DNA of 64,000 bases from Agromyces archimandritae. GTDB lineage: Bacteria > Actinomycetota > Actinomycetes > Actinomycetales > Microbacteriaceae. This document shows, one piece after another, positions 1-8,271 of this stretch; within the stretch, counting starts at the first letter, position 1, and every line of letters starts with the position of its first letter. Below the pieces are notes generated by a model. The model was not told where the DNA came from and did no database searches. It was given only the letters and a program-made list of their open reading frames with translations. The position numbers were made by a program, and so were the translations under genes. The stretch lies in assembly GCF_018024495.1 (NCBI RefSeq), contig NZ_CP071696.1, forward strand, positions 806,001-870,000. Reading direction: 5' to 3'.

Positions 1-717
1 CCGCTCGGCGTCGTCTTCCGCCACCACTGGAAGGAGCTCATCCTCGGCACCTTCTTCATGCTGGCCACCTACGTGCTGTTCTACCTGATGACGAACTTCA
101 CGCTCACCTGGGGCACGAAACCGGCCACCGCAGAGGCCGCCGCCGCAGCCGCCGAGGCCAAGGGTGCCGCCTTCGACGCCGCCGCGTTCGTTCCGGGCGG
201 CGGGTTCGCCTACACCGACTTCGTGCTCATGCAGATCGTGGGCGTCGTCTTCTTCGGCATCTTCACGCTGCTCTCGGGCCCCATCGCCGACGCGATCGGC
301 CGGCGCCGACTGCTGATCTGGGTCACCGGCGGCATCATCGCCTTCGGCCTGCTGTTCAACGTGTTCCTGATGCCCGCGCTCGACCCGAAGTTCTCGGGCG
401 CGCTCGTGCAGGCCTTCCTCGTGTTCGGCTTCATGCTCATGGGGGCCACCTTCGGCCCGATGGGGGCGTTGCTGCCGGAGCTGTTCCCGACGAACGTGCG
501 CTACACGGGCTCGGCGATCGCCTACAACGTGTCCTCGATCCTCGGCGCGGCCGTCGCCCCGCTCATCGCCCTCGCCCTGTGGGAGGCGGCCGGGTCCCCC
601 TGGCTCGTCGGCGTCTACCTCGCCGTCATGGGCGTGCTGACCCTCATCTCGCTCATCGTCTCGAAGGAGACGAAGGACGTCGACTACGAAGCGGCCGGGG
701 TCGCCTCGGCGAAGTAG
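1..717 (+). CDS. MFS transporter, metabolite:H+ symporter type (3' part)
   Basis: The reading frame is open from the first base, so the N-terminal half lies outside the window. The visible 238 residues contain about five hydrophobic segments. The loop GPIADAIGRRR is the MFS A-like motif between helices, and ELFPTNVRYTGSAIAYN is the late motif typical of the ProP/ShiA-like metabolite:H+ symporter branch. An Ala-rich loop (AEAAAAAAEAKGAA) separates two helices and is probably extracellular. It should act in the cytoplasmic membrane as a proton-coupled uptake carrier for a small organic acid or osmolyte. The substrate cannot be read from the sequence. The next gene starts 74 bases downstream on the same strand and looks unrelated. 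Confidence 0.85.
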   Translation, partial: PLGVVFRHHWKELILGTFFMLATYVLFYLMTNFTLTWGTKPATAEAAAAAAEAKGAAFDAAAFVPGGGFAYTDFVLMQIVGVVFFGIFTLLSGPIADAIGRRRLLIWVTGGIIAFGLLFNVFLMPALDPKFSGALVQAFLVFGFMLMGATFGPMGALLPELFPTNVRYTGSAIAYNVSSILGAAVAPLIALALWEAAGSPWLVGVYLAVMGVLTLISLIVSKETKDVDYEAAGVASAK

Positions 718-790
718 CCCCCTCATGCGTCCGGGCGGGCGACGGCGGTTCATCCGCCGCCGCCCGCCCTCGTCTGTGTAGCCTCTGGCC

Positions 791-1102
791 ATGTTCATGC
801 AGATGACGATCTACACCCCGAAGCCGGAGTTCCTCGGCGAGGTCATCGCGTCGATGAACCGGGTGCGCCTGGCCGGCCTCGGAACGCCGGGGCTCGACGC
901 GATCGGCCCCTGGCGGGAGGCCGACGGCGGCCGGGCCGTCGGCATCGCCCTCTGGGAGTCGCGCCGCCACTTCGAGGAGCACGCCGAGGCGGTCTTCGCG
1001 GTCGCCGACGACGACCCCTTCGAGCGGTGGTTGGCCGCCCCGCCCGAGCGCATCCTGCTCGACGACGTCGGCGCGGCGCCGGGCAACCCCGAGGAGTGGT
1101 GA
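791..1102 (+). CDS. Small ABM-like (dimeric alpha/beta barrel) protein
   Basis: A 103-residue cytoplasmic protein without signal peptide or membrane segment. The pattern FMQMTIYTPKPEF, then IGPWREADGG and ALWESRRHFEEHAE, resembles the antibiotic-biosynthesis-monooxygenase/dimeric ferredoxin-like fold (beta strand, helix, WES-type strand). These small proteins work as dimers, as cofactor-free monooxygenases or sensors. The specific role is unknown here. No neighbouring gene suggests a pathway. Confidence 0.55.
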   Translation: MFMQMTIYTPKPEFLGEVIASMNRVRLAGLGTPGLDAIGPWREADGGRAVGIALWESRRHFEEHAEAVFAVADDDPFERWLAAPPERILLDDVGAAPGNPEEW

Positions 1103-1235
1103 GCCTGCCGGGCCGGGGCGTTTCGGCCCGGAGTCGACCCGGCAGGGCCTGCCGGCCGGCACGCAGGCGTCTCCGAGCCGGCCCTGCGTAGGATGCTCCA
1201 GGCGGCATCGCCGTCCGCCAGAGCAGGAAGGCCGC

Positions 1236-3131
1236 ATGAGCTCCCCCGAACCCCGCCAGACGTCCGGCCGCCGCCGAGGCTTCGGCCGCCGCCCCGCGCC
1301 CGACGGGCCGCGCGCCACCTTCCGGCAGCTCCTCCCGTTCATCCTCGAGCACAAGCCCGTGCTCGCCTGGGTGGCCGTGCTCAGCATCGTCGCCGCGCTC
1401 GCCGGCCTCGCCCAGCCGCTGCTCATCGGGCAGGTCATCACCGTCGTCGAGTCGGGCGAGACGCTCGGGGCGCTCGTCTGGGTCCTCGTCGGTCTCGTCG
1501 TCGTGAACGGGGTCATCACCGGCTACCAGCACTACCTGCTGCAACGAACCGGCGAGGGCATCGTCCTCTCCAGCCGCAAGCGCCTCGTCGCCCGCATCCT
1601 GCACCTGCCGATCTCCGAGTTCGACACGCGCCGCACCGGCGACCTCGTCTCCCGCGTCGGCAGCGACACGACGCTGCTGCGCGCCGTGCTCACCCAGGGG
1701 CTCGTCGAGGCGATCGGCGGTGCCGTCACCTTCGTCGGCGCCCTCGTCGCGATGCTCATCATCGACCCCGTGCTCCTCGGCCTCACCGCCCTCGTCGTCG
1801 CCGTCGCCATCGTCACCGTGACGCTGCTGTCGGGCCGGGTCCGGGATGCCTCGCACCGCGCCCAGACGAAGGTCGGCGATGTCGCCGCCGCCGTCGAGCG
1901 GGCGATCGGCGCCGTGCGCACGATCCGCGCGGCCGGCGCCACCGAACGGGAGGCCGCCGCCGTCGACCGCGAGGCGGAGGGCGCCTGGAAGATGGGCGTG
2001 AAGGTCGCGAAGATCTCCGCCCTCATCGTGCCCGTCGCCGGCATCGCGATGCAGATCTCGTTCCTCGTCGTGCTCGGCGTCGGCGGCTTCCGCGTCGCCA
2101 GCGGGGCGATCACGATCGCGAACCTCGTCGCGTTCCTCATGTTCCTCTTCATGATGATCATGCCGCTCGGGCTCGCCTTCGGCGCCCTCACCTCCGTCAA
2201 CCAGGCCCTCGGCGCCCTCGGCCGCATCCAGGAGATCCTCGACCTGCCGAGCGAGGACCAGCACGACCGCGCCCTCGCCTCGCTCGCCTCGGCCTCGCTC
2301 GCCGCGCTCGCCACCGCCGACGGCCCCGAGGCGCCGGCGATCGCCTTCGACGACGTCCACTTCAGCTATGCCAGGACCAGGCAGGATCCGGCCGATCCCG
2401 GCAACACGAGCCCCGACGCATCCATCCCCGAACCCGAGGTCGCCGAACGCCGGCCCGTGCTGCACGGCGTCAGCTTCGACGTGCCGCGCGGCCGCCGCGT
2501 CGCGCTCGTCGGGCCGTCCGGAGCCGGCAAGTCCACGATCCTCGCGCTCATCGAGCGTTTCTACGACCCGAGCGTCGGCGAGATCCGCCTCGGCGGCCTC
2601 GACCTCCGCACCCTCGACCGCCGCGCGTTCCGCGCACAGATCGGCTACGTCGAGCAGGACGCGCCGGTGCTCGCCGGCACCCTCCGCGAGAACCTGCTGC
2701 TCGGCACGCCCGACGCCTCGGACGCCGACTGCATCCGCGTACTCGAGTCCGTGAACCTCGGCGAGGTGCTCTCGCGCGACCCGGCCGGCCTCGGCGCGGA
2801 GGTCGGCGAAGAGGGCGTGAAGCTCTCCGGCGGCGAACGCCAGCGCCTCGCGATCGCGCGCGCCCTGCTCGCCGCTCCCCCGATCCTGCTGCTGGACGAG
2901 TCGACCTCCTCGCTCGACGGCCGCAACGAGCGCATGATGCGCGAGGCGATCGACGCCGTCGCCGCCGACCGCACGCTGCTCGTCATCGCCCACCGGCTTT
3001 CGACCGTCGTCGACTCCGACCTCATCATCGTGCTCGACCACGGCCGCGTCGTCGGGCAGGGCACGCACGCCGAGCTCATCGAGTCCACCCCCCTCTACCG
3101 GGAGCTCGCCGAGCACCAGCTGCTCGTCTGA
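1236..3131 (+). CDS. ABC exporter half-transporter (TMD-NBD)
   Basis: A 631-residue fused permease and ATPase. Residues about 40-330 hold six hydrophobic helices of the type I exporter fold, and about 345-630 the nucleotide-binding domain. Walker A is GPSGAGKST near residue 426, the signature LSGGERQ near 530, Walker B ILLLDEST near 550, then the D-loop SSLDG and the H-loop IAHRLST. It should act as a homo- or heterodimer pumping lipid, peptide or drug outward. An unusually long, Ala/Ser- and Pro-rich insert (about residues 350-405, including LASLASASLAALATADG) precedes the core NBD. No partner gene is adjacent, which suggests a homodimer. The substrate is not predictable. Confidence 0.88.
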   Translation: MSSPEPRQTSGRRRGFGRRPAPDGPRATFRQLLPFILEHKPVLAWVAVLSIVAALAGLAQPLLIGQVITVVESGETLGALVWVLVGLVVVNGVITGYQHYLLQRTGEGIVLSSRKRLVARILHLPISEFDTRRTGDLVSRVGSDTTLLRAVLTQGLVEAIGGAVTFVGALVAMLIIDPVLLGLTALVVAVAIVTVTLLSGRVRDASHRAQTKVGDVAAAVERAIGAVRTIRAAGATEREAAAVDREAEGAWKMGVKVAKISALIVPVAGIAMQISFLVVLGVGGFRVASGAITIANLVAFLMFLFMMIMPLGLAFGALTSVNQALGALGRIQEILDLPSEDQHDRALASLASASLAALATADGPEAPAIAFDDVHFSYARTRQDPADPGNTSPDASIPEPEVAERRPVLHGVSFDVPRGRRVALVGPSGAGKSTILALIERFYDPSVGEIRLGGLDLRTLDRRAFRAQIGYVEQDAPVLAGTLRENLLLGTPDASDADCIRVLESVNLGEVLSRDPAGLGAEVGEEGVKLSGGERQRLAIARALLAAPPILLLDESTSSLDGRNERMMREAIDAVAADRTLLVIAHRLSTVVDSDLIIVLDHGRVVGQGTHAELIESTPLYRELAEHQLLV

Positions 3132-3210
3132 GCCCGGGGTGCATGCCCGGGGTGGATGCCCGGGCGCCCCGACACGGGCGCGAAACAGGGGCAGGCGTAG
3201 GCTCGAAGAC

Positions 3211-4539
3211 ATGGAATTCGCCGTACCCCAGGAGCGCAAGCTCGTCACCGAACTGCCCGGTCCCCGCTCGAAGGAGCTGCTCGAGCGCCGCCGCGCCGCG
3301 GTCTCGCGGGGCGCCGGCACCCTCGCCGACATCTTCATGGACCACGGCTCCGGCGCGATCCTCGTCGACGTCGACGGCAATCAGATCATCGACCTCGGTT
3401 GCGGCATCGGCGTCACCACGATCGGGCATGCGAACCCCGACGTCGCCGCGGCCGCGGCCGCGCAGGCGGGCAAGCTCACGCACACCCTGTTCACGGTGAC
3501 CCCGTACGAGAACTACGTGCGGGTCGCCGAGAAGCTCGCCGAGATCACCCCCGGCGACTTCGAGAAGCGCTCGGTGCTCGTGAACTCCGGCGCCGAGGCC
3601 GTCGAGAACGCGGTGAAGATCGCGCGCAAGGCGACCGGCCGCAGGGTCATCCTGAGCCTGGACCACGCCTTCCACGGCCGCACGAACCTCACCATGGCGA
3701 TGACGTACCGCCCCTACCCCGAGCGGGCCGGCATGGGCCCGTTCCCGGGCGACCTGTTCAGCGTGCCGTCGAGCTATCCGTTCAAGGACGGGCTTTCGGG
3801 CGAGGACGCGGCGGCGCGCACGATCGACTACATCGTCACGCATATCGGCGCCGAGGAGGTCGCGGCGATCTTCGTCGAACCCATCCAGGGCGACGGAGGC
3901 ATCGTGATCCCGGCCGAGGGCTATTTCCCGGCCCTCAAGGCGTTCTGCGAGGCGCACGGCATCCTCTTCGTCGCCGACGAGATCCAGGCCGGCATCGCCC
4001 GCTCGGGCGCCTGGTACTCGATCGAGCACTTCGGCGTCGTGCCAGATCTCGTCACGACGGCCAAGGGCATCGCCGGCGGCTTTCCGCTGGCTGCGGTCAC
4101 GGGCCGCGCCGAGGTGATGGATGCCGTGCAGCCCGGCGGCGTCGGCGGCACCTTCGGCGGCAACCCGGTGTCGACGGCGGCGGCGCTGGCGGTCTTCGAC
4201 CTCATCGACCGGGAGAACCTGATCGGCGAGGCGGTGCGCGTCGAGCGCGCCTTCGCCGCCCGGATCGGCGACTGGGCCGAGCGCTTCCCGGTCGTCGGCG
4301 AGGTGCGCGGCAAGGGCGCCATGTGGGGCATCGAGCTCGTCGAGCCCGGTACGAAGACCCCGAACCCGGGCGCTCTGAAGCGCGTCATCGCGCACGCCGC
4401 GGCGAACGGCGTCATCGCCCTCGACGCGGGGTCGTGGGACAGCGTGCTGCGGCTGCTGCCCTCGGTCGTCATCGGCGACGCCCTCATCGACGACGCGGCG
4501 GGCGTCATCGAGCAGGAGCTCGCGCGGCTGAGCGCCTAA
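3211..4539 (+). CDS. gabT: 4-aminobutyrate--2-oxoglutarate transaminase
   Basis: A 442-residue class III PLP-dependent aminotransferase. It moves the amino group of GABA to 2-oxoglutarate, giving succinate semialdehyde. Visible features are the glycine-rich LVNSGAEAVENAVKIAR phosphate-binding segment, the HAFHGRTN aromatic/His stretch, the cofactor Asp in FVADEIQAG (about residue 255) and the Schiff-base Lys in TTAKGIAGGFPL (about 284). The ATG at 3211 (MEFAVPQE) fits family length. An in-frame ATG 72 bases earlier would add an Arg-rich tail not seen in this family. No succinate-semialdehyde dehydrogenase lies next to it. An ornithine or other omega-amino acid specificity cannot be excluded. 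Confidence 0.85.
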   Translation: MEFAVPQERKLVTELPGPRSKELLERRRAAVSRGAGTLADIFMDHGSGAILVDVDGNQIIDLGCGIGVTTIGHANPDVAAAAAAQAGKLTHTLFTVTPYENYVRVAEKLAEITPGDFEKRSVLVNSGAEAVENAVKIARKATGRRVILSLDHAFHGRTNLTMAMTYRPYPERAGMGPFPGDLFSVPSSYPFKDGLSGEDAAARTIDYIVTHIGAEEVAAIFVEPIQGDGGIVIPAEGYFPALKAFCEAHGILFVADEIQAGIARSGAWYSIEHFGVVPDLVTTAKGIAGGFPLAAVTGRAEVMDAVQPGGVGGTFGGNPVSTAAALAVFDLIDRENLIGEAVRVERAFAARIGDWAERFPVVGEVRGKGAMWGIELVEPGTKTPNPGALKRVIAHAAANGVIALDAGSWDSVLRLLPSVVIGDALIDDAAGVIEQELARLSA

Positions 4540-4548
4540 GTGCACGCG

Positions 4549-4583
4549 GTGGATGCCGGGGCGCAGTGCCCCGCGGCATCCAC
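4549..4583. repeat. GTGGATGCC...GGCATCCAC intergenic palindrome
   Basis: Perfect 9-bp arms (GTGGATGCC at 4549-4557 and GGCATCCAC at 4575-4583) enclose an inner GGGGC/GCCCC stem. It lies ten bases after the gabT stop. It belongs to a recurring intergenic hairpin family in this window (see also 8199-8244, 16507-16536, 37372-37409, 46085-46119 and 55712-55747). Confidence 0.7.
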
Positions 4584-4610
4584 TCGCCGAGGCGCTCGCC
4601 CGGAACGCCG

Positions 4611-4644
4611 GAACGCCCCGTCGCTGTGACTCGACGGGGCGTTC
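4611..4644. terminator. Bidirectional terminator between gabT and pckG
   Basis: Perfect 13-bp stem: GAACGCCCCGTCG at 4611-4623 and its complement at 4632-4644, with an 8-nt loop. It lies between two convergent genes. No T-tract follows, as is common for actinobacterial hairpin terminators. Confidence 0.75.
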
Positions 4645-4708
4645 GCGGTTCCGGCATACGGATCGGATGCCGGGGTCCGGCGCACGGATCGGGCGCCGGA
4701 AGCGGTGG

Positions 4709-6568
4709 TCAGGAGGCCTGGGCCTCCTTCAGGTGGTAGCGGAGGCTCGCGAGCTCGGCACCGAGGGCGGCCGGCACGCGGTCGCCGAACTGGCCGAAGT
4801 ACTCCTCGGTGAGCTCGCACTCGTCGAGCCAGGAGGCCGGGTCGACGTGGAAGAGCTGCTCGAGCGTCGCCTCGTCGAGCTCGAGCCCGGCGAGGTCGAG
4901 GGAGCCAGCGGCCGGCAGCAGCCCGATGGGGGCCTCCTCGGCCTCGGCGGTGCCCTCGACGCGGCCGACGATCCACTCGAGCACGCGCGAGTTCTCGCCG
5001 AACCCGGGCCATAGGAAGGAGCCGTCGGCGCCCTTGCGGAACCAGTTGACCTGGAAGATCTTCGGCGCGTGCTCGCCGAGCGTGCGGCCCATCTTCACCC
5101 AGTGGCCCCAGTAGTCGGCCATGTTGTAGCCGCAGAACGGCAGCATGGCGAAGGGGTCGCGGCGCAGCTCGCCGACGGTGCCCTCGGCGGCGGCGGTCTT
5201 CTCGGAGGAGATCGTCGCGCCCATGAAGACGCCGTGGGTCCAGGAGCGGGCCTCGGCCACGAGCGGCACGTTGGTGGCGCGGCGGCCGCCGAAGAGGATC
5301 GCGTCGACCGGCACGCCGTCGTGGGCGTCCCAGTCGTCGGCGATCTGCGGGCACTGGGCCGCGGCGACGGTGAAGCGGGAGTTGGGGTGGGCGGCGGGGC
5401 GGCCGGCGGCCGGGTTCCAGTCCTCGCCCTGCCAGTCGATGAGGTGCTCGGGCACCTCGTCGGTCAGGCCCTCCCACCACACGTCGCCGTCGTCGGTCAG
5501 GGCGACGTTCGTGAAGATCGTGTTGCCCCAGAGGGTCTGCACGGCCGTGGGGTTGGTGGACTCGCCGGTGCCGGGTGCGACGCCGAAGAAGCCGGCCTCG
5601 GGGTTGATGGCGTAGAGGCGACCGTCGGGGCCGGGGCGCATCCAGGCGATGTCGTCGCCGATGGTCTCGACCTTCCAGCCCGGGATGGTGGGGCGGAGCA
5701 TCGCGAGGTTCGTCTTGCCGCATGCCGAGGGGAACGCGGCGGCCACGTGGTAGGCCTTGCCCTCGGGCGAGGTGATCTTGATGAGGAGCATGTGCTCGGC
5801 GAGCCAGCCCTCGTCGCGGGCCATGACGGAGGCGATGCGCAGGGCGAAGCACTTCTTGGCCAGCAGCGCGTTGCCGCCGTAGCCGGAGCCGTACGACCAG
5901 ATCTCGCGGGTGTCGGGGTACTGGACGATGTACTTGGTGTCGCTGCAGGGCCACTCGACCTCGGGGCGGGCTACGCCGGCGGCGTCGATGAGCGGGTAGC
6001 CGACGGAGTGCACGGTGCGCACCCACGCCTCGCCGCCTTCGATGAGGCGGTAGACCTGTTCGCCCATGCGGGTCATGATGCCCATGGAGAGCACGACGTA
6101 GGGCGAGTCGGTGATCTCGACGCCGAGCTGCGAGATGGGGCCGCCGAGCGGACCCATCGAGAACGGCACGACGTACATGGTGCGGCCGCGCATGGAGCCG
6201 TCGAAGACGCCGGCGAGCTCCTCGCGCATCTCGCGGGGGTCGCGCCAGTTGTTCGTGGGGCCCGCGTCCTCTTCGTAGGTGGAGCAGATGAACGTGCGGT
6301 CCTCGACGCGAGCGACGTCGCCCGGGTCGGTGCGGGCCAGGTAGCTGTTGGGGCGCCACTCCGGGTTGAGCTTCACGAGCTTGCCCTCGTCGACGAGCTC
6401 ACGGGTGAGCCGGTCGGCCTCGGCGAGGGATCCGTCGCACCAGACCACGTGGTCGGGCTTGGTCAGGCGGGCGATCTCGTCGACCCAGGCGATGAGGGCC
6501 GGGTCCGTCGTGGCGGGCCCCTGCGAATCGGAGGCGCCGGTGCCGACGGAGAGCTCGGAGATGGTCAT
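4709..6568 (-). CDS. pckG: Phosphoenolpyruvate carboxykinase (GTP)
   Basis: A 619-residue GTP-dependent PEPCK of normal family length. It converts oxaloacetate plus GTP to PEP, CO2 and GDP, the entry step of gluconeogenesis. The kinase-1 P-loop is [13 protein letters not shown] near residue 283, with the reactive Cys of the GTP family. GDDIAWM carries the metal-binding Asp residues, and [10 protein letters not shown] and [10 protein letters not shown] are further family blocks. The ATG at 6568 follows a GAAAGG Shine-Dalgarno. It is divergent from a RamB/PrpR-like regulator at 6727. RamB-type proteins control acetate and related carbon metabolism in corynebacteria, so control by its neighbour is plausible but inferred. 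Confidence 0.95.
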   Translation of the reverse strand: MTISELSVGTGASDSQGPATTDPALIAWVDEIARLTKPDHVVWCDGSLAEADRLTRELVDEGKLVKLNPEWRPNSYLARTDPGDVARVEDRTFICSTYEEDAGPTNNWRDPREMREELAGVFDGSMRGRTMYVVPFSMGPLGGPISQLGVEITDSPYVVLSMGIMTRMGEQVYRLIEGGEAWVRTVHSVGYPLIDAAGVARPEVEWPCSDTKYIVQYPDTREIWSYGSGYGGNALLAKKCFALRIASVMARDEGWLAEHMLLIKITSPEGKAYHVAAAFPSACGKTNLAMLRPTIPGWKVETIGDDIAWMRPGPDGRLYAINPEAGFFGVAPGTGESTNPTAVQTLWGNTIFTNVALTDDGDVWWEGLTDEVPEHLIDWQGEDWNPAAGRPAAHPNSRFTVAAAQCPQIADDWDAHDGVPVDAILFGGRRATNVPLVAEARSWTHGVFMGATISSEKTAAAEGTVGELRRDPFAMLPFCGYNMADYWGHWVKMGRTLGEHAPKIFQVNWFRKGADGSFLWPGFGENSRVLEWIVGRVEGTAEAEEAPIGLLPAAGSLDLAGLELDEATLEQLFHVDPASWLDECELTEEYFGQFGDRVPAALGAELASLRYHLKEAQAS

Positions 6569-6726
6569 CGTGTGCCTTTCTGTCGTGCGACCGCCGGCGG
6601 CCGCGGCGTTCGTGGCGGCGCGGGCGGGTGCCGTGAGAGGTCGTGTTTCCAGTGTGGATGATTCCGCTCAAGCTTCCCTGGCAAACAGCGTGTTAAGAAT
6701 TCACGTTCTTTCGGTATCCTTAAGAC
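6569..6726. promoter_or_regulatory. Divergent pckG / RamB-like promoter region
   Basis: This 158-base spacer is clearly AT-richer near the regulator (about 6655-6726). A TATCCT box at 6715-6720 lies only seven bases before the regulator ATG, and no Shine-Dalgarno is visible, so the regulator mRNA may be leaderless. AAGAA-TTCACG-TTCTT at 6695-6710 is an imperfect operator-like dyad. GGCAAAC at 6680-6686 reads GTTTGCC on the other strand and resembles half of the RamB site reported in Corynebacterium. Binding is inferred only. Confidence 0.5.
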
Positions 6727-8166
6727 ATGAGATCCGGCTCCGACCTCGCGACCCTCGGCCAGCGCATCCGCCATTTCCGCGGGCAGCGCGGCCTCACCCT
6801 CGACCAGCTCGGCGAGCGGGTGGGCCTGGCCGGCAGCCAGCTCTCCCTCATCGAGAACGGCAAACGCGAACCGAAGCTCTCCACCCTCGACGCCCTCGCC
6901 GAATCCCTCGGCATCGAACTGGCCGAGCTGCTCTCGCGCGAAGCCCCGAGCCGCCGCGCGGCCCTCGAACTCGAGCTCGGCCGCGCCCAGGCCAGCCCGC
7001 TGTACGCCGCCCTCGCCCTCCCGGCGATCAAGCCCGGCCGCGGCATCACCGACGAACAGCTCGAAGCCGTCGTCGGCCTCCACCGCGAGCTGCAGCGCCG
7101 CGCGAGCGAAGCGATCGCGACGCCCGAGGAGGCGCGCCGCGCCAACACCGAACAGCGCGCCCGCATGCGCGAGCGCGACAATTCCCTGCCGGAGATCGAG
7201 GAGCTGGCCGAGGAGCAGGTGCGCGCCTCCGGCCACGTCTCGGGCGCCCTCACCCACCGCGAGGTGAGCGTCATGGCCGAACGGCTCGGCTTCCAGCTCA
7301 TCTACGCGAGCGACCTGCCGGCATCCACCCGCTCGATCACCGACCTCGCCAACGGGCGCATCTACCTGCCGCCGGCCTCGATCCCCGGCGGCCACGGCCT
7401 GCGCTCGATGGCGCTGCAGGCCATGGCCCACCGCCTGCTCGGCCACGAGCGGCCGGCCAGCTACGCCGAGTTCCTGCAGCAGCGGCTGGAGATCAACTAC
7501 TTCGCCGCCTGCTGCCTGATGCCCCGGGATGCCTCTGTCGCGTTCCTGAGCGAAGCGAAGAAGGAGAAACGGCTGGCCATCGAGGACTTCCGCGACGCCT
7601 TCGGAGTCACCCACGAGGCCGCCGCGCTGCGCTTCACGAACCTCGCGACCTCGCATCTGGACATGACCGTGCATTTCGTACGGGTGAACGGCGAGGGGGC
7701 GCTGCTGAAGGGCTACGAGAACGACGGGCTGCCGCTGCCGACCGACGTCACCGGCTCGATCGAGGGCCAGTGGGTGTGCAAGAAGTGGAGCGCGCGCCGC
7801 GCCTTCCGCGAGACGAACCGCACGACCGAGAACTACCAGTACACCGACACGCCGGCCGGCACCTTCTGGTGCGCCACGCAGACCGGCCGCACCGACGACG
7901 AGGAGTTCTCGATCACCGTCGGCGTGCCGTTCAACCAGGCCAAGTGGTTCCGCGGCCGCGAGACGACGGTGCGCGAGGTATCGCGCTGCCCCGACCCGTC
8001 CTGCTGCCGACGCCCCTCCGAGAAGCTCGCCGACCGCTGGACGGGCCGGGCCTGGCCGAGCGCGCGCCTGCACGCGCACGTGCTCTCGCCGTTGCCGTCC
8101 GGTACCTTCCCCGGCGTCGACGACTCCGAGGTCTTCGAGTTCCTCGAGTCGCACGCCGAGCGGTAG
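6727..8166 (+). CDS. XRE/ImmA-like/ScfR regulator, RamB/PrpR type
   Basis: A 479-residue regulator with three parts. Residues 1-65 are an XRE helix-turn-helix (RGLTLDQLGERVGLAGSQLSLIENG). Residues about 195-290 are an IrrE/ImmA-like domain, but with no HExxH protease motif (MAHRLLGHERP instead). Residues about 300-479 are a C-terminal short-chain fatty acyl sensing domain. The Cys cluster in SRCPDPSCCRRP, with a Cys in FWCATQ, matches the region proposed to hold a metal cluster in PrpR-type proteins. RamB and PrpR regulate acetate, glyoxylate and propionate genes. The divergent pckG suggests a carbon-source switch for gluconeogenesis. Paralogues exist in many genomes, so the exact name is left open. 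Confidence 0.8.
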   Translation: MRSGSDLATLGQRIRHFRGQRGLTLDQLGERVGLAGSQLSLIENGKREPKLSTLDALAESLGIELAELLSREAPSRRAALELELGRAQASPLYAALALPAIKPGRGITDEQLEAVVGLHRELQRRASEAIATPEEARRANTEQRARMRERDNSLPEIEELAEEQVRASGHVSGALTHREVSVMAERLGFQLIYASDLPASTRSITDLANGRIYLPPASIPGGHGLRSMALQAMAHRLLGHERPASYAEFLQQRLEINYFAACCLMPRDASVAFLSEAKKEKRLAIEDFRDAFGVTHEAAALRFTNLATSHLDMTVHFVRVNGEGALLKGYENDGLPLPTDVTGSIEGQWVCKKWSARRAFRETNRTTENYQYTDTPAGTFWCATQTGRTDDEEFSITVGVPFNQAKWFRGRETTVREVSRCPDPSCCRRPSEKLADRWTGRAWPSARLHAHVLSPLPSGTFPGVDDSEVFEFLESHAER

Positions 8167-8220
8167 GGGCGGGCGCCCCGCAGCGGATGCCCGGGTGCGG
8201 TGGATGCCGCGGCGCACGAA

Positions 8221-8258
8221 GCGGGGCGGGCACCGGCATCCACCGGCACCCGCCCCGC
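8221..8258. terminator. Hairpin between convergent regulator and subtilase genes
   Basis: Perfect 10-bp arms GCGGGGCGGG (8221-8230) and CCCGCCCCGC (8249-8258) with an 18-nt loop, followed by a pyrimidine-rich run. It overlaps an alternative 11-bp pairing of the intergenic repeat (GGTGGATGCCG 8199-8209 with CGGCATCCACC 8234-8244), so the two folds exclude each other. Confidence 0.7.
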
Positions 8259-8271
8259 CCTTCTCCCCCTG

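Noticed and set aside
843..3380. Long minus-strand open frame of over 800 codons opposite the ABC exporter
   Set aside because: It is a GC-driven shadow of the exporter frame: highly Arg/Asp/Glu/Gly-biased, with no family motif. The sense frame has all ABC motifs. The same holds for the long frames opposite or beside other genes (for example in 15.9-18.4 kb and 43.0-46.2 kb).
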